A stretch of DNA of 64,000 nucleotides from Maribacter spongiicola (GTDB taxonomy: Bacteria; Bacteroidota; Bacteroidia; Flavobacteriales; Flavobacteriaceae), in NCBI RefSeq assembly GCF_004364165.1, contig NZ_SOAY01000010.1, positions 647,098 to 711,097 on the forward strand, in the 5' to 3' direction. Below, piece after piece: positions 1 to 8,956 of the stretch (positions are counted from its first letter, which is position 1; each line of letters begins with the position of its first letter). The translations under genes were made by a program, and so were the position numbers. The notes under the pieces were generated by a model. It was not told the origin of the DNA. It saw nothing but the letters and a program-made list of their open reading frames with translations, and ran no database searches.

Positions 1-1172
1 CATACGAGTTGAGTACTAACTTGAAAGGAAAAGGTATTAGCAAGGCTGCGAAAATCGATTGGAAGCAATTACAAAAGTTCAAACGAAATTTCACCGCAAA
101 TATACCCGCATCTACAGAACATAATTTGGCGGAACTGGGAATTACGTTATTCCATCAATCTCCCGCGTTTTTAGACGAGAATACCTTATTGGTGGAAGGA
201 AAGAAGGTCGTTGCCAAGAAAATTGTAATTGCCACAGGTTTAGTGCCACGAACTTTAACAATGCCTGGAGCAAAACATTTTAAGGAGAGTGATGATTTTT
301 TAAATCTAAAAAAGCTGCCAAAGAAAATTGTTTTTGTTGGTGGAGGATATATTGGGATGGAGTTTGCGCATATGGCAGCAAGAGCTGGTGCCGAAGTAAC
401 GGTAATAGATACAGGTAAAAGACCTTTGCATGCTTTTGATGCCGATTTGGTAAACGAACTTAGAAAGTACTCTAAGTCTTTAGGGATAAATTTCATTTTT
501 GAGGCTACACCAAAGGCATTGAAAAAGAAACGAAAAAAACTCATCCTAACCTACGAGATAAAAGGGAAGGAGCACACTATTGAAGCTGGAGCATTTTTTA
601 ATACCGCTGGTCGTGTACCCTCGTTGGTAGGTTTAGATTTAGAAAAGGGAAAAGTTGACTTTAACGAGAAAGGTGTAGAGACCAATACTTATTTGCAGAG
701 TATTAGCAACCCAAATGTTTATGCTTGTGGCGATGTATCAGATAAGAACTTACCACTGACTCCGCTTTCTGGTAGACAAGGTTATGTTGTTGCAGAAAAT
801 ATTATAAATGGAAATGATAAAGTATTAGAGGTTCCTGTAATACCATCTGTAGTATTTACTTCTCCTAACTTGGCTACGGTCGGGTATTCTGAAGAAGAAG
901 CGCGTAGCCGTTATAAAAATATAAGAGTGAATTTTGAGGTTGCAACCAACTGGTTTAATGCAAAGCGAATAAATGCACCGTTGTATGCGTACAAAATAAT
1001 TATGAACGATAGAACCGGAGAGATTGTTGGTGCGCATCTACTAGGGCCTGATGCTGGTGAAACCATTAATATATTAACAATGGCAATCAATAATAAAATG
1101 ACTGATTGCGAAATAAAATCTACTATATTTTCTTATCCGTCTTGGGGTAATGATATAAAAAGTATGGTTTAA
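1..1172 (+). CDS. NAD(P)/FAD-dependent oxidoreductase, glutathione reductase-like (5' end outside window)
   Basis: Flavoprotein disulfide reductase fold; the reading frame is open to base 1, so the gene starts outside the window and the FAD-binding GxGxxG and the CxxxxC redox pair should be there. Visible are the NAD(P)-binding GGGYIGMEFA segment (about bases 335-365), the second FAD-binding segment YACGDVSD (about 720-745) and a C-terminal dimerisation domain. The usual C-terminal HPT..E active-site signature is replaced by YPSWGND, so the protein belongs to a divergent glutathione-reductase-like branch rather than true Gor, and its substrate cannot be named. A TTG at 9 is only an apparent start. 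The stop overlaps by 4 bp the stop of the convergent TspO-like gene. Confidence 0.85.
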   Translation, partial: YELSTNLKGKGISKAAKIDWKQLQKFKRNFTANIPASTEHNLAELGITLFHQSPAFLDENTLLVEGKKVVAKKIVIATGLVPRTLTMPGAKHFKESDDFLNLKKLPKKIVFVGGGYIGMEFAHMAARAGAEVTVIDTGKRPLHAFDADLVNELRKYSKSLGINFIFEATPKALKKKRKKLILTYEIKGKEHTIEAGAFFNTAGRVPSLVGLDLEKGKVDFNEKGVETNTYLQSISNPNVYACGDVSDKNLPLTPLSGRQGYVVAENIINGNDKVLEVPVIPSVVFTSPNLATVGYSEEEARSRYKNIRVNFEVATNWFNAKRINAPLYAYKIIMNDRTGEIVGAHLLGPDAGETINILTMAINNKMTDCEIKSTIFSYPSWGNDIKSMV

Positions 1173-1972
1173 GACTTTTCTTGCAAATATTCTTGTAGCT
1201 TTTTAAACGGACTAGTTTCTCGGTTTTTGAATGCATGAAAGGCAATGGCAATAAAAAGGATAATTGTGCCGGTCATTGCTGCGTATGCAATGTAAATATT
1301 TGATTCATTATGTCGTACATAAATAGCAAATAATGCCCAAATGCCTACAAGGGCGAATTCGCGCATATTCCTTTTCCAAATCATTAGTAAATTAATGATA
1401 GTAGCTGCTACAATCATATTTATCGTCCAGGCTTGTTCTGATAATACTCCGCCGTTCCAATCTAGTTTACTTAAAAAAGCAGATATGTTTGCGATAGTAG
1501 CAACAGATATCCATCCGCTGTAAAAGCAAATGGGCCACCAAACAAATGCGATGACCGATATTGGTGCATCCCAACGCTCCATATTGGTATTTAGAATGAT
1601 TTTTATCAATGAAAGCAATATTCCGAACATGATAACCACTGAAAGTCCGGTGTAATTGTACATAAAAGCAATTACCCAGCAACAGTTTAAAACATTTGCT
1701 AAGGCAAACCAATACCCAGTTTGTTCAATAAATATACTTGGCTTATCACTAAAAAATGCTCTTTTTACTTGAAAAATACCATATGCGAGTAATCCTAAAA
1801 AGATTATACCCCAAATTGCAAAAGCATATGCTGCGGGAGTAAACAAATTTGCATACTGTGCACTCATCTCACCAATAGTAGTATCGTTAAGTGAGAAGGC
1901 TTGTGAAATATAATTGACCAAAATGACCAGAAGCACAGATGCTAAATTGAGGACGGATAGTTTCTTTTTCAT
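1169..1972 (-). CDS. TspO/MBR-like tryptophan-rich membrane protein
   Basis: Polytopic inner-membrane protein of 267 residues with about seven to eight hydrophobic segments and many Trp residues. The segment FTPAAYAFAIWGIIFLGLL resembles the N-terminal part of TspO/translocator-like proteins, which bind tetrapyrroles and other hydrophobic ligands, but this protein is longer than classical TspO (about 160 residues). The family assignment is by recognition only and no ligand can be inferred. It is convergent with the oxidoreductase gene (4-bp overlap of stops) and no close operon partner is present. Confidence 0.6.
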   Translation of the reverse strand: MKKKLSVLNLASVLLVILVNYISQAFSLNDTTIGEMSAQYANLFTPAAYAFAIWGIIFLGLLAYGIFQVKRAFFSDKPSIFIEQTGYWFALANVLNCCWVIAFMYNYTGLSVVIMFGILLSLIKIILNTNMERWDAPISVIAFVWWPICFYSGWISVATIANISAFLSKLDWNGGVLSEQAWTINMIVAATIINLLMIWKRNMREFALVGIWALFAIYVRHNESNIYIAYAAMTGTIILFIAIAFHAFKNRETSPFKKLQEYLQEKS

Positions 1973-2030
1973 AATGGTAAAACTATAATTGATATCTTAT
2001 AAAGTTATGCTCTTTAGCACATTAAACGAA

Positions 2031-2702
2031 CTATTTTCGGTAATTACGCCTCTTTTTTACCTCTTTTATAGGAACAGGAAGTACTGCATCGCCTAAAAGG
2101 GCATAAATCTCACAACCATCACAAGGTTCTAAAGTATAAGTGCCAGTAAACTCACCAAATGCCGGTACTATCATTTGATGTTCTGTTTTGTAAAAACAAG
2201 GTAGTCGAACAGATTGTCTCCCTAGTCCGCTAAGCTTAATTGCAGGATGTATATGTCCTGAAAAATTAAATAAACCATCTCGTTCTTCTGGGTGATGGGT
2301 TAAAAGGAAGGATTCTAAAATTAATTCAGGAATGACTTTAATATTCAATTCTTCATATTTCAGCGGAGAAATGATATCGTGGTTACCGCTTACTAAAATG
2401 ATTTCATGCGTAGTAGCTTGCACCCATTTTTCAAAAAGAAGCCATTCTGTGTTTAAGGCGGAGTGAAATAAATCGCCTAAAAAAACTACCGATTCTGGCT
2501 TAAAATGATTCACTACTGCAGTCAATGCATCAAAATTTTGCTGAACGGCTTGTTGTGGTACGGCAGCACCATATTTTCTAAAATGCGATACCTTGCCCAA
2601 ATGCACATCACTAATTAATAGCATTGATTTCTCTACCCAAAATAAGGCTCCAGAAAAGTGCATTTCAAAAGTTTGATCACGAAGGGTAATGGAATGGGTC
2701 AT
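2031..2702 (-). CDS. pdeM: ligase-associated metallophosphoesterase (PdeM/MPE type)
   Basis: Calcineurin-fold phosphoesterase with the expected metal-binding motifs in order: SDVHLGK, GDLFHS, GNHD and GHIHPA. It is the MPE component of the bacterial Lig/Lhr/Exo/MPE repair cluster, thought to process DNA ends. The longest frame starts at 2741, but the family normally begins shortly before the first strand, so I take the ATG at 2702 (MTHSITLRDQTF). It lies downstream of the helicase gene on the same strand, separated by a dispersed GC-rich repeat at 2761-2785. All metal ligands appear present, so it should be active. Confidence 0.88.
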   Translation of the reverse strand: MTHSITLRDQTFEMHFSGALFWVEKSMLLISDVHLGKVSHFRKYGAAVPQQAVQQNFDALTAVVNHFKPESVVFLGDLFHSALNTEWLLFEKWVQATTHEIILVSGNHDIISPLKYEELNIKVIPELILESFLLTHHPEERDGLFNFSGHIHPAIKLSGLGRQSVRLPCFYKTEHQMIVPAFGEFTGTYTLEPCDGCEIYALLGDAVLPVPIKEVKKRRNYRK

Positions 2703-2760
2703 TGATGCAAAATTACGAGAAAGTCCCAATTTAAAAATCATTTAGACATCAAGAATAAAA

Positions 2761-2785
2761 ATTCCCCATTTGGGGGTTAGGGGGC
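2761..2785 (-). repeat. 25-bp GC-rich dispersed repeat, copy 1
   Basis: Read on the minus strand this segment matches 56304-56328 in 23 of 25 positions (gccccctaRcccccaaa core). It contains internal C-runs complementary to G-runs, so it can fold. It lies in the gap between the helicase and pdeM genes; the other copy directly follows the dinB stop codon. Confidence 0.75.
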
Positions 2786-2793
2786 AAGGTTTT

Positions 2794-5265
2794 TTATTTC
2801 TTCATCAACAATGCAGCCATTTTTTTAATTCGGTCAGCTAATTTTTCACTAGATAGTTTTTCGCGTCCCACACGTTCTGTAATCAAAGGGAAAGAAAATG
2901 GTGTGGGTTGCTCGCACGCTTTCCAAACAATTTCTTGTGTGGCAATACGCTCTAATGAAAGTCGTAGACGACCTTCTTCTAACTGGTGTTCAAAAGTCTC
3001 GGTAAATGCTTGCTGAAATAATAAGTTATCTGGTTCGTAATCTCTAAAAACATCGAATAATAACTGAGAACTGCTTTGTAGATGCTTCATTTTAATACCT
3101 TTTTTAGGGTATCCGGTAAATACCATGCCGCTGATAATAGCAACATCCCTAAAACGGCGACGTGCCATTTCGGTTGCATTTAAGCTTTTCTGTAAATCAT
3201 CCAACATAAAATTGGTGGTGAACAAATCGTTATCCAGCACTTGTTGAATATCTATGGGTTGATCTGATAGTAGCTCAAAACCGTAATCGTTAAACGCCAA
3301 TGAAAAAGTAATAGGGGAGAGCAAGCTAATGCGATACCCTAGCAAGCTGCCCATTGCCTCATGTACAAAACGACCTTCAAAAGGATAAAAGAGTTGATGG
3401 TACCCGTCGCGAGTTTTAAAGGTTTCAATTAGAAATTCTGATGGTTTGGGTACAATGCTATCTCTTCGTTGTCGGTCAAAAAGAGGTTTCAAAGCTCGTA
3501 TTTCTGCAGATTGATTTTTAATTGGCTCGCTAGAACTATACAGTTCATTTCTTAATAACTCAGACATTTGGGCGGATAGGGTGAGTCGACTTCCCATCCA
3601 GCTAGAAATTTTGTTGGTTTTTTTATTCGAGTTCTTCACTTGAACCGTCATTTCTTTTATCCGAATAAATTCTAGATTTCTACCAGCAAACGTAAACACA
3701 TCACCTCTGTTCAATTTTGAAATAAAGAACTCTTCAATAGAACCTATATATCCGCCTTTTTGATACTTGACGGCTAAATTGACATCGCCAACTATGGTGC
3801 CTATTTGAAAACGGTGTCGCATTGCCACGCCTCTGTTATTTACCTTAAATTTGCCATCTTCTTCTATCTCTACTTTTTTGTACTCGTCATAGCTCTGTAA
3901 ACTCTGACTGCCCATAACCAAAAAGTTCAGTAGCCATTGCCATTTTTCTTCGGTAAGCGCTTGATAGCAAAAAGTCTGTTTTATTTCTTGATATATTTCT
4001 TTGGGGTAGAATCCGTCTGAAATTGCCAATGTGGTCAGGTATTGTAATAGCACATCGTAACTGTTAAGGTAGGGCAAGCGATCTTCGACTGTATGCTGCT
4101 TTACTGCTTTTTGTAATGCAGAAGCCTCAATAAGTTCAATGGCGTGTGTTGGTAGAAAATAAATAACACTTTCTTTACCTGGTCGGTGACCGCTACGCCC
4201 TGCACGTTGTAAAAAACGGGCAACACCTTTTGGTCCGCCAATTTGAACAACAGTTTCAACGGGAGCAAAATCAACACCCAAATCTAAACTTGAGGTGCAA
4301 ACCACCGCCTTTAGTTGTTCATTACGAATGGCATTTTCAACCCAAACCCGTGTTTCTTTATTTATACTACCATGGTGCATTGCCATTTCACCGGCATATT
4401 CAGGGTGCTTCTCTAGAATTTTCTGAAACCATATTTCGCACTGACTTCTGGTATTCGTAAATAGTAAAGTAGTTTTACTGTTATTAATAATTGGTACTAC
4501 TTCTTCCAATAAATGAAGCCCCAAATGACCACGCCATGGGAAGGTTTCCATCTTTTTAGGAATGATACTTTTTACCGTAATCTTCTTATTGATATTCGCT
4601 TTAATGAGGGTGGAATTGTCAAGTGCTTGTGACTCTATGCCCAATAGAACATCTCGTGCTTGCTCTAAATTACCTATGGTGGCAGAAATTCCCCAAATGC
4701 GTAATTGCGGCGATACATTTTTTAAGCGAGATAATGCAAGTTCCATTTGAACTCCACGCTTGGTGCCTAAAATCTCATGCCATTCATCAACCACAATGGC
4801 AGAACAATCTTTAAAAATTTTCTCATAGCCTTTGGTGGCTAGTAATAGTTGCAAGCTTTCGGGAGTGGTAATCAACAAATCGGGCATATTCTTTTTTTGC
4901 TGTGCCCGTTCTTTGGTGGAAGTGTCGCCAGAGCGAATACCAACGGTCATTTGTGTGCCTAAATCTAAGGTAATACGTTCTGCAGATTGTTTAATTTCTT
5001 GGGATAAAGCACGTAGGGGAGTAATCCAAATAGCTTTTAATCCCTTTTTGTGTTTGGCCTTATAATCAGGATTGTTTTTTATGTAATTCAACACAATAGG
5101 AAACCACAATGCATAGGTTTTCCCACTGCCTGTAGGTGCATTTAGGAGTCCGTTTTTACCTTTCAAAAAAGCCTTCCAAGTATCTTTTTGGAATTTAAAT
5201 GGTTTCCAATCTTGTTCTTGAAACCAATTTTCGGCGATATCGTAAAGTTCTTGTCTTGTTGTCAT
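2794..5265 (-). CDS. ligase-associated DEXH-box DNA helicase (Lhr-Core-like)
   Basis: Superfamily 2 helicase of 823 residues. Seen in order: Walker A APTGSGKT (43-50), DEWH box (160-163), SAT (194-196), then a helicase C domain with LQRAGRSGHRPG, followed by the winged-helix and Lhr-core regions typical of Lhr-Core. Family knowledge: a 3'-to-5' ATP-dependent translocase encoded with a DNA ligase, an MBL exonuclease and a phosphoesterase. Here the same four partners are on one strand. The start ATG at 5265 is preceded immediately by a gcgagcgaagcgaagcaat-type dispersed repeat, so the native leader may have been altered. Full length, no visible damage. Confidence 0.93.
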   Translation of the reverse strand: MTTRQELYDIAENWFQEQDWKPFKFQKDTWKAFLKGKNGLLNAPTGSGKTYALWFPIVLNYIKNNPDYKAKHKKGLKAIWITPLRALSQEIKQSAERITLDLGTQMTVGIRSGDTSTKERAQQKKNMPDLLITTPESLQLLLATKGYEKIFKDCSAIVVDEWHEILGTKRGVQMELALSRLKNVSPQLRIWGISATIGNLEQARDVLLGIESQALDNSTLIKANINKKITVKSIIPKKMETFPWRGHLGLHLLEEVVPIINNSKTTLLFTNTRSQCEIWFQKILEKHPEYAGEMAMHHGSINKETRVWVENAIRNEQLKAVVCTSSLDLGVDFAPVETVVQIGGPKGVARFLQRAGRSGHRPGKESVIYFLPTHAIELIEASALQKAVKQHTVEDRLPYLNSYDVLLQYLTTLAISDGFYPKEIYQEIKQTFCYQALTEEKWQWLLNFLVMGSQSLQSYDEYKKVEIEEDGKFKVNNRGVAMRHRFQIGTIVGDVNLAVKYQKGGYIGSIEEFFISKLNRGDVFTFAGRNLEFIRIKEMTVQVKNSNKKTNKISSWMGSRLTLSAQMSELLRNELYSSSEPIKNQSAEIRALKPLFDRQRRDSIVPKPSEFLIETFKTRDGYHQLFYPFEGRFVHEAMGSLLGYRISLLSPITFSLAFNDYGFELLSDQPIDIQQVLDNDLFTTNFMLDDLQKSLNATEMARRRFRDVAIISGMVFTGYPKKGIKMKHLQSSSQLLFDVFRDYEPDNLLFQQAFTETFEHQLEEGRLRLSLERIATQEIVWKACEQPTPFSFPLITERVGREKLSSEKLADRIKKMAALLMKK

Positions 5266-5293
5266 TGCGAGCGAAGCGAAGCAATCTGTTTAA
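5266..5293. repeat. REP-like repeat (gcgagcgaagcgaagcaatc core)
   Basis: Short repeat with gcgaagcgaagc periodicity lying directly upstream of the helicase start. Related strings (cagattccttcgcttcgctcgg) occur at the 3' end of the ligase gene near 5683-5705 and, degenerate, near 56762-56790. Likely a small non-coding dispersed repeat. Confidence 0.5.
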
Positions 5294-5364
5294 TTTATTC
5301 TTGAATTTTATTTTTTGTTCCGAAGCTGAAAATTATCGTCTATCCAATTAATGGAAAGATCACC

Positions 5365-5625
5365 TCATTCAGGATTGATTGAGTTTATTAACTCTTCCTT
5401 TTTTTTCCGATTGCCAGCTTTTAATCTCAATTCTTTTTTAAATGCATCTTCCACATTTTCAAATTCTTCAAAATAAACTAGAATATCGCAATTGTATTTC
5501 TTGGTGAAAGCATTTGGATATATTTTGTTTTTATGTTCATTCATTCTTCTTTTAATGTCATCTGTAGCTCCAACATAAAGAACTGTTTTATTTTTATTGG
5601 TTGTTATGTAGACATATCCTTTCAT
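5365..5625 (-). CDS. small GIY-YIG nuclease-domain protein, probably truncated by a TGA
   Basis: Stand-alone GIY-YIG protein of the UPF0213/YhbQ-like type, 86 residues. The motif is VYITTNKNKTVLYVGAT with the following Arg (DIKRRMNEHK) and Glu (FEEFENVEDAFKKE) expected in the nuclease core. The frame stops at TGA (5365-5367) after ..INPE. Relatives read INPxW at this point, and here the frame continues after the TGA as GDLSINWIDDNFQLRNKK to a TAA at 5308-5310, consistent with a TGG-to-TGA change removing about 19 residues. The catalytic core is upstream of the stop and may still work. It sits between the ligase and helicase genes but is not a known member of that repair cluster. Confidence 0.75.
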   Translation of the reverse strand: MKGYVYITTNKNKTVLYVGATDDIKRRMNEHKNKIYPNAFTKKYNCDILVYFEEFENVEDAFKKELRLKAGNRKKKEELINSINPE

Positions 5626-5673
5626 TTTATTTAGGCTAGTGAAATCAACAGATTTAAATTAACTATTAGTTCT

Positions 5674-7356
5674 TTATTCAACAGATTCCTTCGCTTCGCT
5701 CGGAATTAAGTTTTTTAAATCATCCAAGGTATTCGCTTCATGAATATTCTTGTCTTTTCGCCATCGTAACATTCTTGGAAAACGAGTGGCGATTCCGCTT
5801 TTATGTCGCTTAGATAATGCAATACCTTCAAAGGCAATTTCAAATACATGATGCGGAGTAACACTTCGTACTGGTCCGAATCTTTCTAAGGTGTTTTTCT
5901 TTATCCAGGCATCTAATTTTCTGAATTCAGCATCTGTTAATCCGGAATATGCTTTTGCAAACGTAACCAGTTCTTTTTCTCCTTCTTCATTATCTTTCCA
6001 AAGGGCAAAGGTATAATCTGTAAAAAGATTACTTCGCCTACCATGTCCACGCATTGCATAAGTCAGTACCGCATCTATAGTTAATGGGTCTACTTTCCAC
6101 TTCCACCAGTCTCCTTTTTTTCTTCCTACTAAATAGGGAGAATCTTTTCTTTTCAGCATGAGTCCCTCACTATGCATTTCGCGAGAACGGTCTCTTTCTT
6201 GCGATAATTCATCCCAAGAATTAAAATGCATTGTTTCGGATAGGTAAAGAGGGATATCACTTCGGCTACGCTCAGTGACCGCACTTCCGCTTTGCTCAGC
6301 GACCTCGTTTTGGCTTCGCTCAGTGACACCTTTAAATAGTTTTTCTAAAAGTTGTCTGCGTTCTATAAAAGGTGTTTGACGAATGTCTTTTCCTTCCCAC
6401 TCTAAAATATCATAAGCTTTTAAAATTACAGGGACTTTCTTCAAAAGTGCAGCAGATATATTTTTACGACCAATTCGAGTTTGTAGGTCATTGAAAGTAC
6501 CAATAGTTCCATTGGGAAATGGAAGAATTTCACCATCTATGACTGTTCCATTAGGTATAATGCCAACGAATTTCTCAAATTCGGGATACTTATCGGTTAC
6601 TAATTCTTCGCCGCGGCTCCACACAAATAGTTCATTATTTCTTAGAATAACCTGCGAACGAATACCATCCCATTTATGCTCTGCCGACCATTCTTTTATA
6701 TCTCCTAAATCTGAAGCTTCGCCTTCAATAGCATAAGCCAAGTAGAACGGGTATGGTTTTGAAAGGTAGTCGCTCTCATTTTCTTCAAGTACCAGTTGCT
6801 GAAATGAAATTGTGTTCGGATCCCAATTACCCATCAATTTATAGGCTAAAATGTCTTCATCTATTTCAGTGGCTTTTGCCAATGCACGGGTCATTAGTTT
6901 TTGACTTACTCCGATTCTGAAGCCGCCGGTAATCAATTTTGTAAATACAAAACGTTCGTAGTAGTTAAGTACTTTCCAGTTTTCGTATAAATATGCTTTT
7001 TTGTTTTGGTCGGTCTTCTTTTTCAAAGCAATCATTTCCTCTAGAAAGACGGTCAGACTTTTATCTGATGACTGATTTGCTGCAGGTATGACCAACGCAA
7101 TGGTCTCTGCTAAATCACCGACAATATGATAGCTTTCTTCAAATAACCATAGCGGAATATTCGCCAATTCAGACGCCCAAGTTCTTAGAAGCGTAGTGTT
7201 AACAGGTCTTGGCGGTCTTCGATGAGATAAAATAGCAATGGTCCATACTTTATCTGCATCGTTAGCTTTTAAAAAGTAGTTTGTCAATGCCTGTACCTTA
7301 ACCGTAGTTTTATTGGTACTGTCTAATGTTTTTATGAGTGAAGCAAAATTTTTCAT
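5674..7356 (-). CDS. ATP-dependent DNA ligase of the Lhr/Exo-associated cluster
   Basis: DNA ligase of 560 residues: an N-terminal DNA-binding domain, an adenylation domain with nucleotidyl-acceptor Lys228 in KWDGIR, motif IV EGLMLK (397-402), motif V WWKWKVD (417-423), and a C-terminal OB fold. It overlaps the upstream exonuclease gene by 4 bp, showing translational coupling. Oddity: residues 344-366 (bases about 6258-6329) consist of three tandem 8-residue units of the type VTERSRSD, encoded by three 24-bp repeat copies, inserted between conserved adenylation-domain strands. The insert keeps the frame, and all catalytic motifs survive. The final codons also run through a cttcgcttcgctcgg repeat. 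Confidence 0.93.
   Translation of the reverse strand: MKNFASLIKTLDSTNKTTVKVQALTNYFLKANDADKVWTIAILSHRRPPRPVNTTLLRTWASELANIPLWLFEESYHIVGDLAETIALVIPAANQSSDKSLTVFLEEMIALKKKTDQNKKAYLYENWKVLNYYERFVFTKLITGGFRIGVSQKLMTRALAKATEIDEDILAYKLMGNWDPNTISFQQLVLEENESDYLSKPYPFYLAYAIEGEASDLGDIKEWSAEHKWDGIRSQVILRNNELFVWSRGEELVTDKYPEFEKFVGIIPNGTVIDGEILPFPNGTIGTFNDLQTRIGRKNISAALLKKVPVILKAYDILEWEGKDIRQTPFIERRQLLEKLFKGVTERSQNEVAEQSGSAVTERSRSDIPLYLSETMHFNSWDELSQERDRSREMHSEGLMLKRKDSPYLVGRKKGDWWKWKVDPLTIDAVLTYAMRGHGRRSNLFTDYTFALWKDNEEGEKELVTFAKAYSGLTDAEFRKLDAWIKKNTLERFGPVRSVTPHHVFEIAFEGIALSKRHKSGIATRFPRMLRWRKDKNIHEANTLDDLKNLIPSEAKESVE
6258..6329 (-). repeat. three in-frame 24-bp tandem repeats inside the ligase gene
   Basis: Units at 6258-6281, 6282-6305 and 6306-6329. 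The minus-strand core is cactgagcgtagccgaagtg with substitutions in units 2 and 3. Each unit encodes eight residues of the TERSRS type. The same core occurs outside genes at 56804-56823, 60213-60230 and 60332-60349. Confidence 0.85.
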
Positions 7357-8378
7357 ACAGCTGCGGTCGATTTTGATGCCAAAGCAGTTTCTGTTTCCTC
7401 TTCACCATATTGTGTAGCTTCGGTACGGGCATCATAGCCTTGTTCTCTTAGGTATTTTGAGAAGATATCTGTATATCCATGGGTGCAAATGATTTTTTCA
7501 GCACCTGTAGCTTCAATACTTTCTAGAAGTCCTGGCCAATCGCAATGATCACTTAACACAAAACCTTTGTCAATAGCGCGTCTTCTTCGGGCTCCTCTAA
7601 AAGTCATCCATCCGCTGGCGGAAGCTGTAACATAAGGTACCATTTTCCTAATCCAGGTACTGCCATGTGCACTTGGTGGAGCCAACACTATATTGCCCAG
7701 TAATTGCTCTTTCTTTGTTTCTCTCGTAATCAATGTAGTTTTTGGGAAATCTACTAATGGCCGTAACACTTCGGTCATGTTTTCAATGGCTCCGTGAGTA
7801 TAGATTTCTCCAATATCTGTATTCAAGTATTTTAATAAACGCTGTGCTTTTCCTAAACTATAGCCGAATAGAATAGAGGTTTTGCCCTCAGCTTTATTCT
7901 CTGCCCACCAATTATTAATATTTTCCAATACTTCTGCTTGTGGCGTCCATTTAAAAGCTGGTAGTCCAAAAGTACATTCTGTAATAAAGGTGTTGCATTT
8001 TATAGGTTCATACGGAGTAGAGATGCCGTCATCTTCAGTTTTATAATCCCCCGTAAATACCCAAACCTCGCCTTTATGTTCAACACGTATTTGTGATGAA
8101 CCAATAATATGACCTGCTGGGTGAAGACTGAATTTCACATTATTGATTACAAAAGTTTCGCCCCACTCTTTTCCTTCAACATTAATTTCACCTAATCGAT
8201 GCAGTATAATTGGCACGTTTCTGTGGTGGGTAATATACTTTTTATGGCCATATCTACTATGGTCGGCATGCCCATGCGAAATAATGGCATGGTCTACTGG
8301 TTTCCACGGGTCAAGATAGACCTTGGCTTTTTCGCAATAAATGCCATTAGCAGTAAATTGTAATAAAGGAGTTTTCAT
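7353..8378 (-). CDS. ligase-associated DNA exonuclease (metallo-beta-lactamase fold)
   Basis: 341-residue MBL/beta-CASP-type nuclease of the SNM1/Exo class. The metal-binding HGHADH motif is at residues 35-40, followed by HPAGHIIGSSQ, TGDYKTED and a C-terminal SDHCDWP/THGY region. In characterised clusters the equivalent Exo is a manganese-dependent DNA nuclease acting with the ligase and helicase. It is the first gene of the minus-strand repair operon and overlaps the ligase start by 4 bp. Confidence 0.9.
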   Translation of the reverse strand: MKTPLLQFTANGIYCEKAKVYLDPWKPVDHAIISHGHADHSRYGHKKYITHHRNVPIILHRLGEINVEGKEWGETFVINNVKFSLHPAGHIIGSSQIRVEHKGEVWVFTGDYKTEDDGISTPYEPIKCNTFITECTFGLPAFKWTPQAEVLENINNWWAENKAEGKTSILFGYSLGKAQRLLKYLNTDIGEIYTHGAIENMTEVLRPLVDFPKTTLITRETKKEQLLGNIVLAPPSAHGSTWIRKMVPYVTASASGWMTFRGARRRRAIDKGFVLSDHCDWPGLLESIEATGAEKIICTHGYTDIFSKYLREQGYDARTEATQYGEEETETALASKSTAAV

Positions 8379-8450
8379 AGCGACAACAAGTTACAAATTT
8401 CGCATGCAAACAAAGTTGATGACAAACTAAACTATGACCTCTAAAAAATT

Positions 8451-8458
8451 TATATTTG
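8451..8458 (+). promoter_or_regulatory. putative -7 promoter element (TATATTTG) of the TerB-like gene
   Basis: Matches the Bacteroidota -7 consensus TAnnTTTG, 22 bases before the ATG at 8481. I see no good -33 TTTG at the usual spacing. Confidence 0.5.
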
Positions 8459-8480
8459 CTCAATAATTAAAAAATAAGAT

Positions 8481-8903
8481 ATGTCTTTTGCAGATTTATA
8501 TAGTAGCGGTGAGCACAGAAGAAACTTAGCTCATTTCGCAGCTTTGGCAACTTTAGCGTCTATTGACGGTGAAATTAGTACTGAAGAAAAAAAATTATTA
8601 GATCGTTTCGCTACTAAATTAGATATCACTGAGTCTGAATATTTAGAGGTTTTTAAGAAAGAAAATAAATACCCGATTGATTCTACACCAGATTCTGAAA
8701 AAAGATTAGAGCGTTTATATGATTTATTCAGAATTGTATATTCTGATCATGAAATTGACGACGAAGAGCGAGTGTTAATAAAGAAATATGCCATTGGTCT
8801 TGGCTTTACCGGTGAAAAAGCTGATGCTATCATCGAACGTTCTATAGCTATCTTTGGTGGTAGATTAGATTTTGATGACTATTTATATTTAGTAAAACAT
8901 TAA
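8481..8903 (+). CDS. TerB-family (tellurite-resistance-like) protein
   Basis: 140-residue all-helical cytosolic protein. The pattern LATLASIDGEISTEEKKLL and a second acidic helix-loop segment (YSDHEIDDEERVLIKKYA) are typical of TerB/DjlA-like metal-binding domains. The biochemical role is unknown, and no other ter genes are nearby, so tellurite resistance should not be assumed. It is a single-gene unit: its own promoter lies upstream and a bidirectional hairpin terminator downstream. Confidence 0.8.
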   Translation: MSFADLYSSGEHRRNLAHFAALATLASIDGEISTEEKKLLDRFATKLDITESEYLEVFKKENKYPIDSTPDSEKRLERLYDLFRIVYSDHEIDDEERVLIKKYAIGLGFTGEKADAIIERSIAIFGGRLDFDDYLYLVKH

Positions 8904-8925
8904 GCTTTTAAAAAAAGGCAAAAAT

Positions 8926-8955
8926 AAAAAAGGGAGCAATTTGCTCCCTTTTTTT
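8926..8955. terminator. bidirectional Rho-independent terminator
   Basis: Hairpin GGGAGC/GCTCCC with an A-run on the left and a T-run on the right, between the convergent TerB-like and fbp genes. It can serve both strands. Confidence 0.9.
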
Positions 8956-8956
8956 A

